The notes under the pieces were generated by a model that was given only the letters and a program-made list of their open reading frames with translations, searched no databases and was not told where the DNA came from. Positions 11,201 to 23,265 of a stretch of 64,000 bases of DNA are shown piece by piece; the stretch's first letter is position 1; each line of letters begins with the position of its first letter. The position numbers were made by a program, and so were the translations under genes. This DNA comes from Lithospermum erythrorhizon (taxonomy: Eukaryota; Streptophyta; Magnoliopsida; Boraginales; Boraginaceae), in assembly GCA_019722365.1 (NCBI GenBank), contig JADFUC010001074.1, forward strand, positions 744,001 through 808,000, read 5' to 3'.

Positions 11201-14200
11201 GCCCAAGTATTGAGATTAATTCACCTGTCAGGAGATCCACTTTGGCCTCTCCAATCATTCAGGAAGTGCAGGATCATGATGACCATGGTTATGGTGAAAG
11301 AATAACAAATACTAAGTTGACTCAAGGTTTTAAGGAGACAGATATCAGTACTCGAAGCCCAAGTACTGAGATGAACACACCTGTTGGAAGATCCTCTTTG
11401 GCCTCCCCAACATTTTGCCAAATGCAGTATGTTGATGAACATTGTTCTGGAGAGAAAATATGTAACACTAAGGGCAGGCAAAGCTGGAACGGATCCCTAG
11501 GTTCGAAACTCACACTTTTAAGGTCAAATGTAGAAGGAAAAATTATTTGAATCCTTACTGTTATTGTCTTAACAAGTGAAACATTATCTCTAAACATGAC
11601 AATTTGACACTTCTTTGCTTTGTATCTGAAATTCATTTTTCCTTATTGAACGTTTACTTTGTATACAAAATCTGTTTTTCCTTATTGAACATCTAGTCAT
11701 ATGCAGGGAATGTCAAATATTCTCATGCAGACTCAGGGGATGATGTAGATGAAGATTCAGAACATTGTCCTATCGGTTCATCATCTGAGGAAGATTCCGA
11801 AAGATCTGAATGCAGTCGACACAAGAGAGGTTTAGAAATTGCAACTTGAACCCAGCTAACTTGTTTTTCAGTCTCTAAACTTTTTATTGTTCGTGACATA
11901 ATGCAAGATAATTGACTGATACTTTGAACATAATTCAATTTTTTACTTACATGCGGGTATGTAAATGAATACTGATGCACTAATTGCATTCAGAAGTGTA
12001 TGCATCTGTATTTGTTGTGTTTTGTACTCCCCCCATCCTAATTTCTAAAAGATATTTGCTTTTGCACAAAGTTCAATGAATTACAAATTTAACTCACTTA
12101 CTATTTTCTCTTCGCTACACTCTACATAATTTAATCAAAACAAGAACTTGTTGGGACTTCCCAAAAAGGAGAACATTCTTTAGAGATAGTGGATGGAGGG
12201 AATGATAAACTTTAGCATGGATTATTAGATGTATATTTTTATGATATGAGTTAAGCAGATGGAAACTTATATCAGTTATGCACTTTTGCCAGTCTAATCG
12301 GTCATTTAATTCTCAAGTTTTTGAAAAGTTACATTTCTGGTTTTTAAGTCCTTATAGAATGCCATGCCCGTAAGTGAACTTCAATGCTTTATAGGATTGC
12401 TTAATTCTATATTAAACTCACACAGGCTTCTGCAAATATATTATCTTAGAAACACATAAAAATTAAGCCCAACAAGTTATATATATATCATAATCTTGAT
12501 GTGTCTTGGAATAGTATTTCGTTGAGAAAAAATAGGTTACTCATAAAAAATAGGTCACTAAACTATCTTCTCATTGTTTCATTTAGTGTAGTCAATTAAA
12601 TTGAACTCCTTGCTCATGTGTATTTAGGTAATTATCTTCCTTGGATTGAAACGTCTCATCAAGAAATGTCCTCATAAATTTTACTTGAGACATAACTGTC
12701 GACATAGCTACAAATGAATGCAACGGGATCAGTGTTTCAATGGATCCATGTAGACTAATATGGTTGAGCTTCAATCATGAGGATGCTGATCTGTCCTATC
12801 GTATTTGATGTATATGCAGGTTACCAGCACAATCAAACAGTTTCTCCTGACATTGGCACTGCTGAAAAACCAAATTCAGTATCCCCTCTCCGTAAAATGT
12901 TTAGCAATCAGAAAGGCTTCGGAGTAGATAAAAGATCTGCTTCAGTTTCCTCTAAAGGCGGGGCTAAGATTATACTATTTATCTTTTATTTCTTTCAAGT
13001 CTTCTTTAACTCAACCAAACAATATATGCATATTTCCATGTTTGTCTATGATTTATTAATTTTGCCTCCGGATTTAATAACAGGAGACGAAGAAAGACGT
13101 AAGCTTATGAGGCACTTAGAGCAAAATCAAGATGATGGGCTAACCAGGTCCATGTTATTCTTGCTCATGTAGTATTTATATACCATAATTAATCTGCTCA
13201 ACAACTGGTTTTCTGATATTTCAGCGCCATAGCACTTTTAGCTTTGGCTTTGGAAAGATTGAGGGGCAAAGTGAAGTCTATTACCCAGAAAAAATCGACT
13301 GAAATACTGAAATCTGTTGCTGATGAAATCAGCTTGCAATTGCAGAATGCTGAAACCCAGATTCAATCAGACATGTAAGAGTCCAATGAAAAGTGTACAC
13401 GATCAACAGGTTAATTGCTTAATGATTTCATTTTGTTCAGGGAGAAAGTCGCTGGGCATGGAAGAGCTAAAAGGAAGAGACTAGAGACACAGTTTCAAGG
13501 TATTTCAATTTCTTGTCATCAGTGACCTTTTAGTGTAGATATCTGAGCTGACATTTTTTTTTTTTTCCATCTCCACTTTGTTCTAGCCACTAATTGACAT
13601 TGTAATAAACTGAATGGTCTGCTCTCTAAGATAATTCTTGGTCTCGATTGCTTCTTTAGTTGGTTGATTGTATTCCTTTTGAACTGTGGACGTTCAGCTT
13701 AAATAAACGCAGTTGCATTTGTTTGCCTTATGAGCAAGATTGTGTTACAGAGAGTTTACATCTCTCATGAACCTTAGTGCTGACTACTGACAGACTATTT
13801 CTTTGATCTCTTAATAATAGGGGATATAGGGTCAGCTAGTCGTACTTTACCTTTTCTCTTTTGTATTGATTTGATATTTTTCCTTCATAACAGATAAGTA
13901 TCCAAATTTATATTCACATGTTGTCCTTGATTTACTTTAAGAACAATGAACAAAAGTGCGCATTATTTTCTCATCATGAAAATCTAATCATATATGCAGA
14001 TCTGCAAGGGCAGTTGGCTGTCATTTATGAGAGATTCAAAAAGGAGGTCAACCAGAATGTTCAGGATTATAGGGACACACTTGAAGGATCAGAGGCATTG
14101 AAAGTAGAGCTTAGAGGAAGCATGGAGAAGCAAAGTATGCAAATATCTCACCCTTGATTTTCATGCATACCTTAAAAATCTTCATTTTGGTATCTATTCA

Positions 14201-15155
14201 TTGACATACGAAGCTTTCAGTAATCATTTTTCTTCTCTTAGTATTTTGACCCTCCAAACGACTTTCAAGTTTCAAAAGGCATGCTTATTCTGGTTTGACA
14301 ACTTCCATAGTATTTCCAATTTCTAAAATCACATGGTTAACAGCGAATTTGCAACAATGTTCGTGGATTATTCTTGTTTACTGACCTCAGCATATTGAAG
14401 AACATTTTTTGGTGCTCATGCTAGTGCATGTTTTCTATTTGCACATATCTTTTATCATTCTCTTTCATTTCAATTTTTGCCAAAATTGGACATTGATATA
14501 TGGTTCTCAGATTTTAATTCTCTTATCAAATTAGCATGTTATTTTAGGCATGTAGATTGTTGCTTGTTATGACTTATGTCACACTTTGTTAATGTCACAC
14601 GTCACACGCGTCGGAGATTGGTCCCTCAGAGATTCGATTTATAAGGTACCGGCTACACTCTTTTTATTCTTAGGTGGTTTTTAAGTGGAGCAATAGGCTA
14701 ACACACTTACTCCACTAAAATGCTAATCATATTGCCTTCCTACTTTCCTAGTGTTAACTATAGTATGCCGCCAAAATTATGCATTTGACAGTTAAATATA
14801 CTGTTTTCATTTTTTTCTTTTCGCGGTTTCGAACTTTGTGGAGAGTACTAACATAATTTTTTCAAATCATCATAGGAGCATTGCACAGAAAGCTGCTCGC
14901 GCAAGCAGAAGAAGCAATTGGGAGTAAACTCAGCGATGCTCAAGCAAGAATTGATACTGTCCACAATGTGAGTTTTCGTAAGATGGAAAATCTCTCCCTT
15001 ACATGGCATAACCTTCCCTTGCTGATTTTATTATTACATTGTAAACTTATGTTGAAATAATAATTCTGACTTTCTCCTTGCAGTTGGGCAGGGGGAAAAT
15101 GGTTCAGTTAAAGAATATCATGGCTGAGGTTGTAAGAGATGGTGTTCTCGGTTGA
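8300..15155 (+). CDS. ASY3: Meiosis-specific axis protein ASY3 (PAIR3 orthologue)
   Basis: An untranslated exon ends at 8395 (gtaagt donor). Coding exons are 9579-9605, 9916-11500, 11707-11829, 12820-12957, 13084-13147, 13225-13374, 13441-13499, 14000-14134, 14876-14967 and 15084-15155, giving 814 residues (Arabidopsis ASY3: about 793). The start at 9579 adds MNRPPKLHDDP before the family signature CRSFGSSY-SQSRK (residues 15-30). Other ASY3 landmarks are LKSKLWEILG (about 204-213), RPVTRSLAQ (about 270) and a C-terminal coiled coil (about 640-805) ending in KMVQLKNIMAEVVRDG. ASY3 forms the coiled-coil core of the meiotic chromosome axis, recruits ASY1 and promotes synapsis and crossovers. 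The middle is low-complexity and has a diverged internal duplication (TRSPSIEINSPVRRSTLASP near 11200, TRSPSTEMNTPVGRSSLASP near 11350). The 12957/13084 junction lacks a GT donor. Confidence 0.93.
8449..9500 (+). repeat. Degenerate tandem repeats in the ASY3 leader intron
   Basis: The intron between the untranslated exon (to 8395) and the first coding exon holds about five diverged copies of one unit, starting near 8449, 8641, 8821, 8981 and 9246. Each begins with a form of aaatgctcaatttcacc. Four contain a downstream core like attaatgagctgatagatgttatt (near 8550, 8747, 9087 and 9328), and three a gattctgatattcagatt-type stretch before it. Spacing is 160 to 265 bases. The unit has no coding capacity. 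Confidence 0.7.
12027..12203. mobile_element. Stowaway-like MITE in an ASY3 intron
   Basis: The element begins after TA with ctccccccatcctaatttc and ends with ggatggagggaat followed by a nearby TA. These ends are imperfect versions of the Tc1/mariner Stowaway terminus CTCCCTCCGTCCC. Length (about 177 bp), AT-rich interior and lack of an ORF fit a MITE. It lies in the large intron between the ASY3 exons ending at 11829 and starting at 12820. Confidence 0.6.
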
Positions 15156-16119
15156 CAGATAATGGAGCTCATGCCTAAAGCAGTATCAAATTTTCCGGGG
15201 TCAACAACTCTATTCTATGTCATCCTTTTAAGCAGTGTAAAGCTTCCTTCTCTATCTCTTGTCTGTTGCATTTTAGTGATATATACTTTAGTCCTGTTGA
15301 TAAATCTCAAGCTCTCACATACTCAGTCCTGGTAATGGCTGGCGAATTTGAAAACTCGTCGTGTCCTAACTCGACTCCAGAGTTCCTTTAAAAGGGGTTC
15401 GCAGAACTAGCAAAATCGTTGCGTTTAGATTACAGAAATAGCCATATGTCTAGATAGTATAGTTGTATTGTATATCCTCACACTAATTACTAGATGGATT
15501 AGATGGATTTATTCAGTGAATTCCTTGCTTTCTGATGTTGATATGATTAATCATTCATGGTGTTAGTTAAACAACTAGCATACAATGTTGAGTGTTATGT
15601 TGGATTTATTTAATGATTTCGTTGCTTCCTGCTGTTGATTGATTAATCATTCATGGTGTTAGTTATGAGACCAAAATACAATGTTGAGTGTTATGTTTCT
15701 CGTTCATTCATATTGTTAGTTACTTCAAAAATATATCGTCTCATGTTCCACCTCATAAATTTTACTGATTCGACTTGATTAGAACAGTTTTACTTGAAAG
15801 TTTGTTCTCATTTAAGATTTAAACGAATTGGATAATTCGAAGTTCCAAATTTCAAATGAGCGGTTTGAAATTTGCATGAATAGTTCAATTTTTTTTATGA
15901 TAAAAAGGAAGAAAGTGAAGACATTCTAAATTTATTTAGCATGTTGAATATACATAAACACACAGTGTTTTATATGGTTCTTGATTCATTCTCTAATTTC
16001 AATTATTCCTAGGGTTAAATCACATATTTTTAACATGATATCATGAGTTAACCCATCAATTTTGTCCACATAATTATTAGAGAAAAAAAAATCAGTTACA
16101 TATTAAAGAAAAATCCATC
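15156..16119. other. ASY3 3' flank with a local tandem duplication
   Basis: This contains the ASY3 3' UTR and spacer. At about 15515-15700 a unit of about 95 bp occurs twice, both copies carrying gattaatcattcatggtgttagtta and acaatgttgagtgttatgtt. No gene is seen. Confidence 0.5.
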
Positions 16120-17482
16120 CCATATTAAAGAGTGAATTGGAGTGAATTGTTGAAATGGTCCTCGAAAGTGAGATCAAATTATATTTTGATCCCCAATAGT
16201 GGCACCGTAGCAGTTTGGTGCCCAATATTGGCACAAATGTTATATTTTGGTCCCCAAATTGACGGAGATGTTAAAATTTAACGGTCAAACAAGTTTGGAC
16301 TCCAATATTGGGGCAAGTTCATAATTAAAAAAAATTGGGGCATAGATAATATTTTATTAAAATTTGGAACATATTTAATGTTTTATTAAATTTTGGACAT
16401 GTCTTTAATTTCTCTTACTTTTCTCCCTCTTTCAGTTCGCCCATTTCCTCGCCTCTAGCAACATTGAAGATGTCCTATAGCAGTTCCATTTCCCTCCCCA
16501 ACACCATTACCAATTCACCATCAACAAAAAAGAGTTCAATAAGAACTTCATCCTTAAATACAATATTGAATTATCATCTCATTGGGGTTAAGTAAATTAA
16601 ATATCCATTTATAAATATATCTTCACTAAAATAAGCCCCAATTTTATATGGCTCAGCCTTGTTTTAAAACCCCCCGAAAGTTGTAGACCCATAAAGCTCA
16701 TCGAGCGTGTTCCAATGGAAACCCCAGATGAGATAAATCATCATCTCATATGATATAACAACAACCAAACCCAAACATATTGCAACATCATCATCATTAA
16801 CACGAACGACACTACCCTAACAATATAACATTCCGGCAATAGAGGTATACTGGTCTTTTGTTGCTAAAGCCAACAAGATGTTTTTCAAAATCAGGAATTT
16901 TTCTTATTACCTGCTAACAGGTCTCTCAAACAATAATGAATCATTATTCCGATATGAAATTATATAAAAGATTTGTCAGGACTATAATTATACGAGTAGT
17001 TATGATATTTGTTTGAGAGTAATAAGGGTTCTCGACTTCTAGCTCCTAGGTATGGTGATCGGGGGATTCGAGGGTTGTGGTAGTGGGGTGTATACGTATA
17101 GTTAGGGAAAATGACAGATCTGTTCATGTCACTCATGTGGGATATGGAGGTGGGAAAGGACGATTGGAGTCTTCTAAGTTTTATTTTGTTTGATGATTAT
17201 GGATGAGAAGAAAGAATGTACTAAATAAGGGTGTGAAAAATGAGTGAGGATGGAGGGAGACAAAAATATTATCTATGCCCCAATTTTTTTTAAAATTATG
17301 AACTTGCCCCAATATTGAAGTCTAAACTTGTTTGACCGTTAAATTTAATCTCCAGTGATTTGGGGATGAAGTCACTAATGGTATGCCCGTATTGAAGACG
17401 AACTAACATAATATTCTTATGAAGGCAAAATATAATTTGAGTATTTCGAGGAGCCCATTTGACAATTCACTTCCATATTAAA
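16120..17482. mobile_element. Non-autonomous Mutator-like element (long TIRs, 10-bp TSD)
   Basis: The same 10 bases, ccatattaaa, flank the element at 16120-16129 and 17473-17482, the target-site duplication size typical of Mutator-like elements. The element proper is 16130-17472 (1343 bp). Its terminal inverted repeats are about 215-225 bp and diverged. The left arm (16140-16355) carries aacggtcaaacaagtttgga, ccaatattggggcaagttca and aaaattggggcatagataat; the reverse complements lie at 17262-17472. The interior (16356-17260) encodes no transposase and has no ORF of note. It contains pyrimidine-rich and more GC-rich stretches that could be captured host sequence, which I could not identify. 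Confidence 0.82.
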
Positions 17483-20290
17483 AATACAAAAGCTTACTGG
17501 ATGGTTTATATGATACTCTGTTAGTCTCTATATTACAAATTCGTTTTACTGTGGAATCCATGGATTTGTAGGCTTGTAGCATATAAGGGAATTTCTATTG
17601 GTGGATTAGAACTCCTCCTACTGGTGAATGAGTATTGAATTTTGTTAGATAGTAGAGATATTATTTATCCCCATGGCTTCCCCTGTTGGGAGTCCTTATC
17701 TATCCTCAGGTATTTGCAATGGTAGCTAGTGCTCCACGTCTCCCTACAAATATTTGGCATGATTTAGGTCACTTCATCAGTTCAAACTGCATGGGAAAGC
17801 TATGGGTATGGGACCATTTAATGTTGAATTTCAATCACATATGGTATTCATCCAAGACATAGACCCAACTCACAAGTAATTTCTTCTTACTCATTTTAAT
17901 TGCTCGTTTAATTTTTTTTAAAATTGAGAGCTTTAGCAATTAATTATTAATTATTTATTATTAAAAATATAAAATTAATATAATTGAATTCGTCTTTTAA
18001 AAATTAACTTTCGTAATGAATTTTTTAATTTTTAATAATATAATTAAAAAATAATTGAAAATCAAAGATTTATTTCGATATATAAAAAATTCAATTAAAA
18101 TGAATTGAAAGTAATATTAAATTATTGGCACTACCACTTCAGACAAACATCCTTACAAGCACGTGAACCAACGAGGTTTTCACGTGAACTATTACTTTTT
18201 TTTTTTTCTTCGATTTGATCGTGCAGGGTCCTTGTCCAATAGCAAGATGAGATGAGAGTGGGGCTTTTTTGATTTTGCTTGATATACTCGTATCCATCGC
18301 AGAAAAGGAACATTTGTATTAGTCGTGAGTAATGCTGATAGATTAATATTTTTTTTAATTTGAAATATTTTTTATTTTTATTTTTTCATGTTTACTTTTG
18401 ATCATTAATAATTAATTAATTATATGATGAAAAATTGTAAAACTTACTTTATGAAAATATATTTAAAGATAAATTTATTGATATGATTTTATATTTTTGA
18501 AGGCCCAAAAGTAAAATAATTGATGATGAAAGTTGGACGTAGAAAAAAGCAAGCAATTACAATATGAATTGGAGATAATATTGGATGACTGGATGAGTAA
18601 TACTCCATATGTTTTTAATGGTCGCTGATCGTTTATATAGATGAAGAAAAATAAAAAGGAATAAAAAAATACATTGAAAATATAAAATATCAATAAATAT
18701 AAATTATATAATTGATTGGTTAATAATTTAGTGAGAAAAAGTAGTAAAATATATTAAAAATATAAAAATATAATTTTTGATATTAAAAGGATAAAAATAT
18801 TTTTGAAATAAAAATTAAGGCCAATAAAAAAGACAAAAATACAAATCAATATCATTGACAATTTGTTTAATGAATAACATACACCATTGGTCAAGAATAG
18901 TTATGTTCCATTTATAAATTTATGAATTATGCAAGATAGCGAAAGAAACTATTTGATCGATGATGATCAGCATGGCCAATGTGTCGTCATATCATCACAT
19001 AAAACGCCAAACAGTCCCCATGAAAATATTAGAAAAAATCTTTTAAGTGGTAGGTAAAGCCAAAGATTCCACCATGTTTGCTTCTCTTTTCTATTGGACC
19101 CCATAACCCATCACCCTTGTTGAGACTAGAAATTAAAGATGGCTCATATGATATGAGTATATATGTTAGAATATATACGATTGGACATTAAGGCAGTCGG
19201 CAAATCCCAAGTATTATTAGAGTTTAGTTTAGTGTCTTTGAAGGAGCTGCTATATTTATATTGATAAATTTAATATAATATATTATTTTCTTAATTTTAC
19301 TACGTGATATCGTAGCATAAAATTTAGTCTACCATTCTCTACAATATATATATTAGGATTTGAAATTGTTCTTGTGATGTGGTCCTTGATAGAATGTAGC
19401 TACGAAAAAAATAGTAGATTGATATGAGTATATATGTTAGAATATGAATAATTGGACATTAAGGCCAGGTTAGTATTATTAGGTTTAGTTTAGTGTGAAG
19501 GGTGATACATTTTACATAAATAGGCAGCGTTATTATAATTTATATTGAGTATTTAATATAATATATTATTATTCTTTCACAATAATTTTCTACGTGATAT
19601 CAGCGTAAAATTTCTCTACCATTCTCTACAATATATATGTATTAGGATTTGAAATTGTTCTTGTGATGTGGTCCTTGATAGAATGTAGCTACGAAAAAAA
19701 TAGTAGATTGACAAAATAGTATAATGTTGAGTCAAGTAAATATATCCACATGTATTATTTATTGTGTACACTGAGGTGCCACGTCTCATATTTACCATTT
19801 ATTATTTGAGCTTATAAGGTCTCCAATTACTCTATCTTGATATATACTTTCAATTAATTTTAAGATAAAATCAGAACAAATTCAAAGAATTATTACAATT
19901 TATTAATTTCACAACCGGTGCATCTATCTATGCTTAAAAACAATGTCCAAGGCAAGTACTAGCTATTATTCAATTTGATTGAGAGGCTCGATCAATCACT
20001 AAAAAAACTTTATTTTTAATACTAAATTAATCTTATTTAAGTAAGTTTTCTTAATTATTTAAAATTTTGCTATATGTGTGTTTAATATAAGTATAAATCT
20101 TTTTGAGAAAACTCAAATTTATATAGATAAAAAACTAACACTTCAAATAAAACTAGATGGATTATTTGTTGGAAAAAAAGTCTATCATAGAGAGTTATAT
20201 GAGTTATGAGTATATATATGGTACCACCCCAAAAAATAAGATGCTGGTGTCCTGTAGCTAGTACCAACCCTAGGTGTCCATCTTTTGCAC
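17483..20290. other. AT-rich intergenic spacer
   Basis: About 2.8 kb between the Mutator-like element and the bHLH gene. It is very AT-rich at 17900-18900. Apart from the tandem duplication listed separately (19150-19711) I see no gene or recognisable element. Confidence 0.5.
19150..19711 (+). repeat. Direct duplication upstream of the bHLH gene
   Basis: Two adjacent diverged copies, about 19150-19420 and 19421-19711. Both start gatatgagtatatatgttag and end with a nearly identical stretch of about 95 bases, from tctaccattctctacaatat (19329 and 19615) through gatgtggtccttgatagaat to the tagtagattga near 19421 and 19711. Offset varies from 271 to 286 because of indels. The repeat lies 0.6-1.1 kb before the TATA box of the bHLH gene. 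Confidence 0.75.
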
Positions 20291-20292
20291 CA

Positions 20293-20299
20293 TATATAA
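20293..20299 (+). promoter_or_regulatory. Putative TATA box of the bHLH gene
   Basis: Tatataa at this position lies about 290 bases before the ATG at 20589, leaving room for a 5' UTR of about 260 bases. Inference from motif and position. Confidence 0.4.
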
Positions 20300-20588
20300 G
20301 CATCTAGGTGTTCCTCCATCCTCCACATCTATCACATAACAATAGACATTTTGACATTTTGTATGAAAAGCCATTGGGGTCCATGTTTTTTGTTGCATAG
20401 ATGAACACGTTTCCATTTCTTAGAACAAAATAAATACTCTTTCTTGCAAACACATTTGCATTACAATATTCTTAGCTTCTATAAAAAAAAAAACTTGATC
20501 TTTTGCTCTAACTTGCAGATTGATAATCTTCTCGATTGTTTTGAGACCATTTTTGCTTACCCTTTTGAATATCTCAACGTGTAACAAA

Positions 20589-21876
20589 ATGGTTAAAAGT
20601 AGAAAGGAGATTTCTTTGGAACAATCCAACGTCCAAAATTCAGAGAGGGAAGAAAACTATTTTGGTGATTCTTCTTCATTATGCTCAGAGGAAGCTTCAA
20701 ACTATCCAGAGGAGGAAGAATTTGTAAACAGTCTTAGGACAACATTTGAACGACGAAGAAGAAATGGTTCCAAAAAGTACCATATTGGGAGAAAGTCCAA
20801 ATTATCAAAAAAGGTTAGTAAAATGAGAACTATATATTCTGTTTTAATTTTTTCCCCTCTTTTTCACCTATATTTAAGGATATTATCTAATGATGTGAAT
20901 GGTGATGAATTTTATGCAGAAAGGGAAAACTAACAAGCTTCACAAGAAGATGCGTATACTGCAGCAGCTTATACCCAACTCCAGTAATGTTAGTTACTAA
21001 ATTCTTGATTTTACATGTTTCATTTTTAGAGGACATATTTGGTTTTCAATTACTAAATACTTCTTGTTTGTGTTCTAGGTGGATAACGCTTGTGTATTAG
21101 ACGAGGCTATTGAATATATTAAGAATCTTCAATACCAATTACAGGTACATTTTCAATGATCCAGGAAGTTCAATTTATTCCATGAAAATTGCAAATGATC
21201 CCCTCCTGTATGTTTTGTGAAAGAATGTACACATGAGAAATTGAGAACCCTTAAATAATGTCACAAATGACCTATCTACAAGTCACATGTCACATCCAAG
21301 TCCTTATTTGAGATGATCGGCACGTACAAACCAACCTGAAATTCATTTGGTCAGTCAAAATTTAAAAGATTTGCTAGGGGAGAAATATAAAAAATTTACT
21401 CAGTACTAAATTAAAATTTATAGGGTTGAAAATATAGAAACAACTTTTTTTAAAAATTACAAATTTGGAACGTGTGCTCCCCTTAACCCCTAGTTCCCTC
21501 CCTAATGAGTAGGCGTCGACATGACGACAAATTTACTCTTTTAATAGTTTGCAGTTTATAATTTATTTTCAGTTTCTTATGCCAAAATATAATCCTAATA
21601 AATCATGTTATTTTGCAGTTCATATTGTCAGCTAATGCATTTATAGCCGGAATGTATGCTTCGAGGATGCAAGCAAATATGATGGCACATCAATTATATG
21701 CGTCGTCTATAGTCCAGAATGATACTTTTTCGTCGTGTTTGCCTTGTCTTGTTGGAAGTACAAATCAGATGCCACCTTCACGGACATTTACTCAACATCC
21801 ATCACTTATTATGTCCAACTCAAATGCGTCTTTCTCACCCTATGGAAGCTTGATGATGCCTTTTCAATCAACCTAA
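20589..21876 (+). CDS. Atypical bHLH protein, PIF-like HLH without DNA-binding triad
   Basis: Four exons, 20589-20813, 20920-20988, 21079-21144 and 21619-21876, all GT-AG and phase 0, give 205 residues. The ATG at 20589 is the first in frame. Residues 76-120 form the HLH: KLHKKMRILQQLIPNSSN, then VDNACVLDEAIEYIKNLQYQLQ. Helix 2 (LDEAIEYIKNLQ) resembles subfamily VII (PIF/SPATULA/ALCATRAZ). The basic region is Lys/Arg-rich (RKSKLSKKKGKTNK) but lacks the His-Glu-Arg triad that contacts the E-box, so the protein may dimerise without binding DNA in the usual way. Upstream is an acidic Ser/Glu-rich segment (about 15-50); the C-terminal 85 residues are Ser/Met-rich and unrecognised. A polyadenylation-like aataaa lies at 21972. 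It is shorter than the PIFs. I cannot name the orthologue. Confidence 0.85.
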
Positions 21877-22229
21877 TTGGCCAACATCAAGAGTAGACTA
21901 GACGCAAAGTGGTAGCGTATCATGTATATATTGCTCTTTATTTTCTTTCTTTTTTAGAGTTGAGTGGATAGAATAAATTAAATTGTTCTATTAACGTTTT
22001 ATGAGTGAGAAATCTATATCTCCTTTTTGGTGTTTGTTTTTGAAGACTATGCTTTAAAAATTGAACATCATGCATTGAGTTGTATGGAGTGTATTATAAC
22101 TATACATAATATGATGTTCATAATATATAATGTTTAATTTTAAAAAAACACTAATCATATAAGAAATCACAAACTGAGGCAACGGGATCATTTCATGTGT
22201 TTGTGCTTTTTGATAGAAATTAGTAAAAG

Positions 22230-22345
22230 GAGGCGTGCGATCGCGCGATATCGCGATTGATTTTGAATTAATTTGATATATATTTTTTATGTTTAATTCG
22301 AGAAATCGTTAAAATTGTGTAAAAACTTACACTCCTTTGGTTTTT
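22230..22345 (+). repeat. Dispersed repeat, copy 1 (inverted partner near 58.7 kb)
   Basis: The core ttttttatgtttaattc followed by aaaattgtgtaaaaa(c/t)ttacactc(c)ttt reappears on the opposite strand at about 58660-58770. Both copies are preceded by a stretch rich in gcgatc. The element class is unknown. Confidence 0.5.
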
Positions 22346-23204
22346 TTAAATTAATATTTTTATTTTTTGAATGGATACTTTGATCACGAGTAACTCTTTA
22401 ATAAATATAAGATGAAAAATTATGATAACATACGATGATTAAATATTTTTAAAAAAGATCATTAGTATCAATTTTATAGCATGGAAGGGTTACTTTTTTG
22501 TAGATAATATTTTTATTTTATTTTCTAGGACATTTTGTTTCAAGTATAATTTTATTAGTAATATTACTTAAATTATTAATATATATTATTATTAATACAT
22601 ATTCAACAAAAATACTCCGTAATAAGTTTTTATAAATTTAAATACTATATGTCAAGTAGGTATGTAACAATATTTTTTAGTAAAACATTAGTAATATAAT
22701 ATTAACATTCAAAATGACATTATTCGAATAATAATTAATCAAATACAATTATACTTGACAAATAAATAATTAGTTTCAAAAGATGAAAAATCTTCAATTT
22801 AAATATCTCATCTCTTTTCCTCCAACTAAGAAAAGAAAAGAATTTTTTTACATGACACATTAATCCCATATTAACATGTTTTTAGACCTCACCGTTCTGC
22901 CGTATTTAACGGGAGGCAATATTCTTAATAATGATAATATTGGGGAGAATATAATTTATTAATTGACTTTGTATGTTTACTTTATAATTTTGTAACCACA
23001 TAAAGTTGGAAGAAGAATGAAAGAAAAATTTGTTACGTCATGTATGTCAACAGGTTTAGGATATTCGGTGTGTTTGATTTTGTAAATGGGCTAGGTAGAA
23101 ATAATTTATTGAGAATCCTAATGCTTTTCGTATATATGGCTTTGTCATTTATTTGTTAAGTGAAATAAAAATTATTAGTAGTTAACATCTATTATGAATC
23201 AAAG

Positions 23205-23205
<1 letters not shown>

Positions 23206-23247
<42 letters not shown>

Positions 23248-23265
23248 TATAATAATAATAAAATA
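23206..23265 (+). repeat. (TAA)n microsatellite
   Basis: A run of taa triplets of about 60 bases with a few interruptions near its 3' end. Confidence 0.9.
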
